Positions 61,662 to 64,000 of a stretch of DNA of 64,000 nucleotides are shown in pieces. A program made the translations under genes and the position numbers. Under the pieces are notes generated by a model. It searched no databases and was not told where the DNA came from. It saw only the letters and a list, made by a program, of their open reading frames with translations. Source of the DNA: Thioalkalivibrio sp. XN279 (GTDB lineage: Bacteria; Pseudomonadota; Gammaproteobacteria; Steroidobacterales; XN24); the NCBI RefSeq assembly GCF_011089885.1, contig NZ_JAANBD010000007.1, positions 1-64,000 of the forward strand, given 5' to 3'. Position 1 is the stretch's first letter. Every line of letters starts with the position of its first letter.

Positions 61662-63734
61662 ATGCGATTTCTTACTATAGGGCTGGTGCTGGCCGCGCTT
61701 GCGGTACCGCAGCTCGGCCTCGCGGCGGCGCGGCCCTTCGACGTCGAAGACCTGGTGAACCTTGCGCGTGTCTCCGATCCCCAGCTGGCGCCCGACGGAC
61801 GCACCGTGGCCTACGTCCTGCGGGAGACCGACCGGGACGGAAACCGGGGCGTGACCGGCATCTGGCTGGCGCCCGCCGACGCTGCAGCGGCGCCGATTCG
61901 CCTCACCGCCCCGACGGCGAGCGCCTGGCATCCGCGCTGGGCGCCCGATGGCCGGGGGCTGTATTTCCTTTCGACCCGTGGCGGCGAGGCACAGGTGTGG
62001 AGGCTGCCGGTGGCCGAGGCCGGCGAGGCGCGCCAGGTGACGGATTACCCGGTGGGCGTCAATGCCTTCGCAGTGTCGCCGCGAGGCGACCAGCTGGCGC
62101 TGAGCATGGACGTGTTCCTGGACTGCGAGGACCTGGCGTGTACCCGCGCGCGGCTGGACGAGCGCGCGGCTGAGCCGGCCACCGGTGTCGTACACGAGCG
62201 GGTTTTCGTGCGGCACTGGGACAGCTGGAAAGACGGGCGCCGGGCACAACTGTTTCTCGGCGAGTTGGGCGAGGGCGGCGAGGCAGCGGCGCCGCGACGC
62301 GTGAGCGTCGGGCTGGATGCCGACATCCCCACGCGCCCCTTCGGCAGCGCCGAGGAATGGGCGTTCAGTCCGGACGGCAGCGAGTTGCTGTTCGTGGCGC
62401 GCGTCGCGCCTGAAGGCGAGCCCTGGAGCACCAACACCGATGTCTACCGTGTGGCGGCGCGAGATGAGCCGGTGTTGGAGAACCTCACCGCGGCCAATCT
62501 GGCCAGTGACACCAGCCCGGCGTGGTCGCCGGACGGGCGCTACATCGCCTGGCTGGCTATGAGCCGTCCCGGCTTCGAGGCCGATCGCTACCGCATCATG
62601 CTTCGCGACCTGCGCTCGGGCGCGACGCGCGAAGTGGCGCCGGAATGGGACCGTTCCGCACACGGACTGGCGTTCGGCCCGGACGGCCGCAGCGTCTTCA
62701 CCTGGTCGGACGATCTCGGCCACCGCCGCTTGTTCCGGGTCGAGCTGCGGTCGGGTGACACCACGGTGCTGAGCGGGGACGGCAGCGTGGCGGGCTTCAG
62801 CGTCGGGCGCGATGGCGTCGCGTTCGCGCGCCATGACCTGGCCGCACCGGCCCAGTTATTCGTCACCGACGTGCGCGGACGCGGCGAACGCCAGCTGACC
62901 AGTCACAACGCGGCACTCCTGGACGAAGTCGCTTTCGGCGCCTACGAACAGTTCAGCTTCGCCGGCGCCGGCGGAGAGAAGGTCTACGGCTGGGTGGTGA
63001 AGCCCGTGGGCTTCGAGGCCGGGCAGCGCTACCCGGTGGCTTTCATCATCCACGGCGGGCCGCAGGGCAGCATGGGTAACTCCTTTCACTACCGCTGGAA
63101 CCCCCAGACCTATGCCGGCAAGGGTTATGCGGTGGTGTTCATAGACTTCCATGGATCAACAGGTTACGGGCAAGACTTCACAGACAGCATCAGCGGGGAC
63201 TGGGGAGGCAAGCCGCTCGAGGACCTGCAGCTGGGCTGGGCCGCCGCGCTGGCGCGCTATGACTTTCTCGACGGCGAGCGGGCCTGCGCGCTGGGCGCCA
63301 GCTACGGCGGTTACATGATCAACTGGATCGCCGGCGCCTGGCCCGACGGTTTCGCTTGCCTGGTCAACCACTCCGGGATCTTCGACAACCGCAGCATGTA
63401 CTACTCGACCGAGGAGCTGTGGTTTCCGGAGTGGGAGATGGGCGGGCCACAGTTCGAGGCACCGGGAGGCTTCGAGCACCACAACCCGGTCAACCTGGTG
63501 GCGGAATGGCGCACGCCCATGCTGGTGATCCACGGGGCGAAGGACTTCCGTGTCCCGCTGGAGCAGGGACTGGCTACCTTCAATGCCTTGCAGCGGCGCG
63601 GCATTCCCAGTCGTTTCCTGTACTTCCCCGACGAGAACCACTGGATCCTCAAGCCCGCCAACTCGGTGCAGTGGCACCGCGTGGTGGAGGCCTGGCTGGG
63701 ACAGTGGATCGGTGGGGGCGGGCCGGAAAACTAG
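61662..63734 (+). CDS. S9 family peptidase (acylaminoacyl/dipeptidyl-peptidase type)
   Basis: A 690-residue exported serine peptidase (signal IGLVLAALAVPQLGLAAA). Residues about 30-420 form a beta-propeller with repeated TolB/DPP-like motifs (SDPQLAPDGRTVAYV, HPRWAPDGRGLYFLS, TSPAWSPDGRYIAWL). The C-terminal alpha/beta-hydrolase domain has HGGPQGS, the nucleophile in GASYGGYM, Asp in HGAKDFRVP and His in DENHWILK. It probably removes dipeptides or acylated residues from peptides in the periplasm. AAGGGA precedes the ATG by 6 nt. It follows msrA by 30 bp. Confidence 0.92.
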   Translation: MRFLTIGLVLAALAVPQLGLAAARPFDVEDLVNLARVSDPQLAPDGRTVAYVLRETDRDGNRGVTGIWLAPADAAAAPIRLTAPTASAWHPRWAPDGRGLYFLSTRGGEAQVWRLPVAEAGEARQVTDYPVGVNAFAVSPRGDQLALSMDVFLDCEDLACTRARLDERAAEPATGVVHERVFVRHWDSWKDGRRAQLFLGELGEGGEAAAPRRVSVGLDADIPTRPFGSAEEWAFSPDGSELLFVARVAPEGEPWSTNTDVYRVAARDEPVLENLTAANLASDTSPAWSPDGRYIAWLAMSRPGFEADRYRIMLRDLRSGATREVAPEWDRSAHGLAFGPDGRSVFTWSDDLGHRRLFRVELRSGDTTVLSGDGSVAGFSVGRDGVAFARHDLAAPAQLFVTDVRGRGERQLTSHNAALLDEVAFGAYEQFSFAGAGGEKVYGWVVKPVGFEAGQRYPVAFIIHGGPQGSMGNSFHYRWNPQTYAGKGYAVVFIDFHGSTGYGQDFTDSISGDWGGKPLEDLQLGWAAALARYDFLDGERACALGASYGGYMINWIAGAWPDGFACLVNHSGIFDNRSMYYSTEELWFPEWEMGGPQFEAPGGFEHHNPVNLVAEWRTPMLVIHGAKDFRVPLEQGLATFNALQRRGIPSRFLYFPDENHWILKPANSVQWHRVVEAWLGQWIGGGGPEN

Positions 63735-63777
63735 GCCCTCCAGGGTGGCGGCGGGGTGGCGAGTGTCTTGCTCCCGG

Positions 63778-63806
63778 TTGTTTACATACATTCACGAATG
63801 TATAAT
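63778..63806 (+). promoter_or_regulatory. Near-consensus promoter overlapping an AcrR-type palindrome
   Basis: -35 TTGTTT (63778-63783) and a perfect -10 TATAAT (63801-63806) have 17-bp spacing. Arms ATACATTC (63786-63793) and GAATGTAT (63796-63803) form a perfect inverted repeat that fills the spacer and -10. The extended site closely resembles the AcrR (TetR family) operator upstream of acrAB in enterobacteria. The promoter points at the partial lipoprotein gene at 63895, leaving a leader of about 80 nt. Confidence 0.7.
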
Positions 63807-63894
63807 CCGGCGCCTGATCACTTGCCACCGCGCCCTTCAGGTTGCCTGCCATCCCGCGATCGAAAGGGCGCTTGCCTTATCCCGGAGTCTCAGC

Positions 63895-64000
63895 ATGCGC
63901 GCTCTCGAACATTCCCGTCGCGGTCTCGTGTTGGGGCCCTGGCTCGTCGTTGTGCTGTCACTCGCCGCCTGTGGGCGTGAGGACGGAAGCGGCGGGCCCC
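63895..64000 (+). CDS. Lipoprotein N-terminus, gene cut by the window edge
   Basis: The ATG at 63895 opens a frame to the edge: a basic n-region (MRALEHSRRG), a hydrophobic core (LVLGPWLVVVLSLAAC) and a lipobox cysteine, then GREDGSGGP. This is a typical lipoprotein signal. Only 35 residues are visible, so the product is unknown. The AcrR-like operator upstream makes an RND periplasmic adaptor (AcrA-like) the best guess. Confidence 0.6.
   Translation, partial: MRALEHSRRGLVLGPWLVVVLSLAACGREDGSGGP

Overview
This 64-kb window is G+C-rich (high sixties by eye), gene-dense chromosomal DNA from a Gammaproteobacterium. The evidence is the set of housekeeping neighbours (dnaX end-ybaB-recR, rsgA divergent to orn, ppsA divergent to ppsR, a YqiB homologue, a Prc/Tsp protease) together with nitrite respiration and H2 oxidation genes. 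A facultative, respiratory, possibly H2-oxidising and partly denitrifying organism of the Chromatiales/Woeseia-like type fits, but the genus is an inference. No rRNA, tRNA, CRISPR array, phage, integrase or insertion sequence was seen, and base composition looks even throughout.

Layout. 1-5141: DNA replication and repair (dnaX 3' end, ybaB, recR), ribosome and RNA turnover (rsgA, orn), a DUF938 methyltransferase, a PLP-dependent Thr/Ser dehydratase-like enzyme and a YgiM-like SH3 protein. 5142-5480: a non-coding gap with two inverted hairpins that share an identical 28-nt loop and have covarying stems; this is the most unusual structure in the window. 5481-10911: PEP synthase and its regulator, phosphoglucomutase, YqiB. 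10946-12010: an unknown coiled-coil protein. 12000-19405: an RND efflux operon (adaptor plus two pumps) behind a clear promoter/operator. 19492-26550: Prc protease, small membrane proteins, a YkvA-like protein, an AI-2E/PerM permease, a glyoxalase, an ExeA-type ATPase fused to an FHA domain, and a CBS-pair protein with an FNR/FixK-like palindrome upstream.

26612-41752: the hydrogenase region. On the minus strand, hypC-A-B-D-F-E make the NiFe(CN)2CO site and are followed by a SAM hydrolase (DUF62) and an EF-G-like GTPase. Divergently, on the plus strand, lie a maturation protease, a half-length HupH/HyaF protein and the structural genes small subunit-isp1-isp2-large subunit, the arrangement of Isp-type (group 1e) hydrogenases, closed by a strong terminator. 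Electrons from H2 would pass from the periplasmic dimer through Isp1 (membrane cytochrome b) to Isp2 (cytoplasmic HdrD-like Fe-S protein).

41802-55875: MscS channel, OPT transporter, an L,D-transpeptidase homologue that has lost its catalytic cysteine, a WS/DGAT acyltransferase with an alpha/beta hydrolase, an AGCS alanine/glycine symporter, a CrtC/AttH-like lipoprotein paired with a di-haem cytochrome lipoprotein, and a Ca2+-type P-ATPase. 55978-64000: a TonB-dependent receptor behind a Fur-like palindrome, a cytochrome cd1 nitrite reductase with an extra N-terminal cytochrome c domain, exported MsrB and MsrA, an S9 peptidase, and at the window edge a lipoprotein start behind a near-consensus promoter that overlaps an AcrR-type palindrome, suggesting a second RND system.
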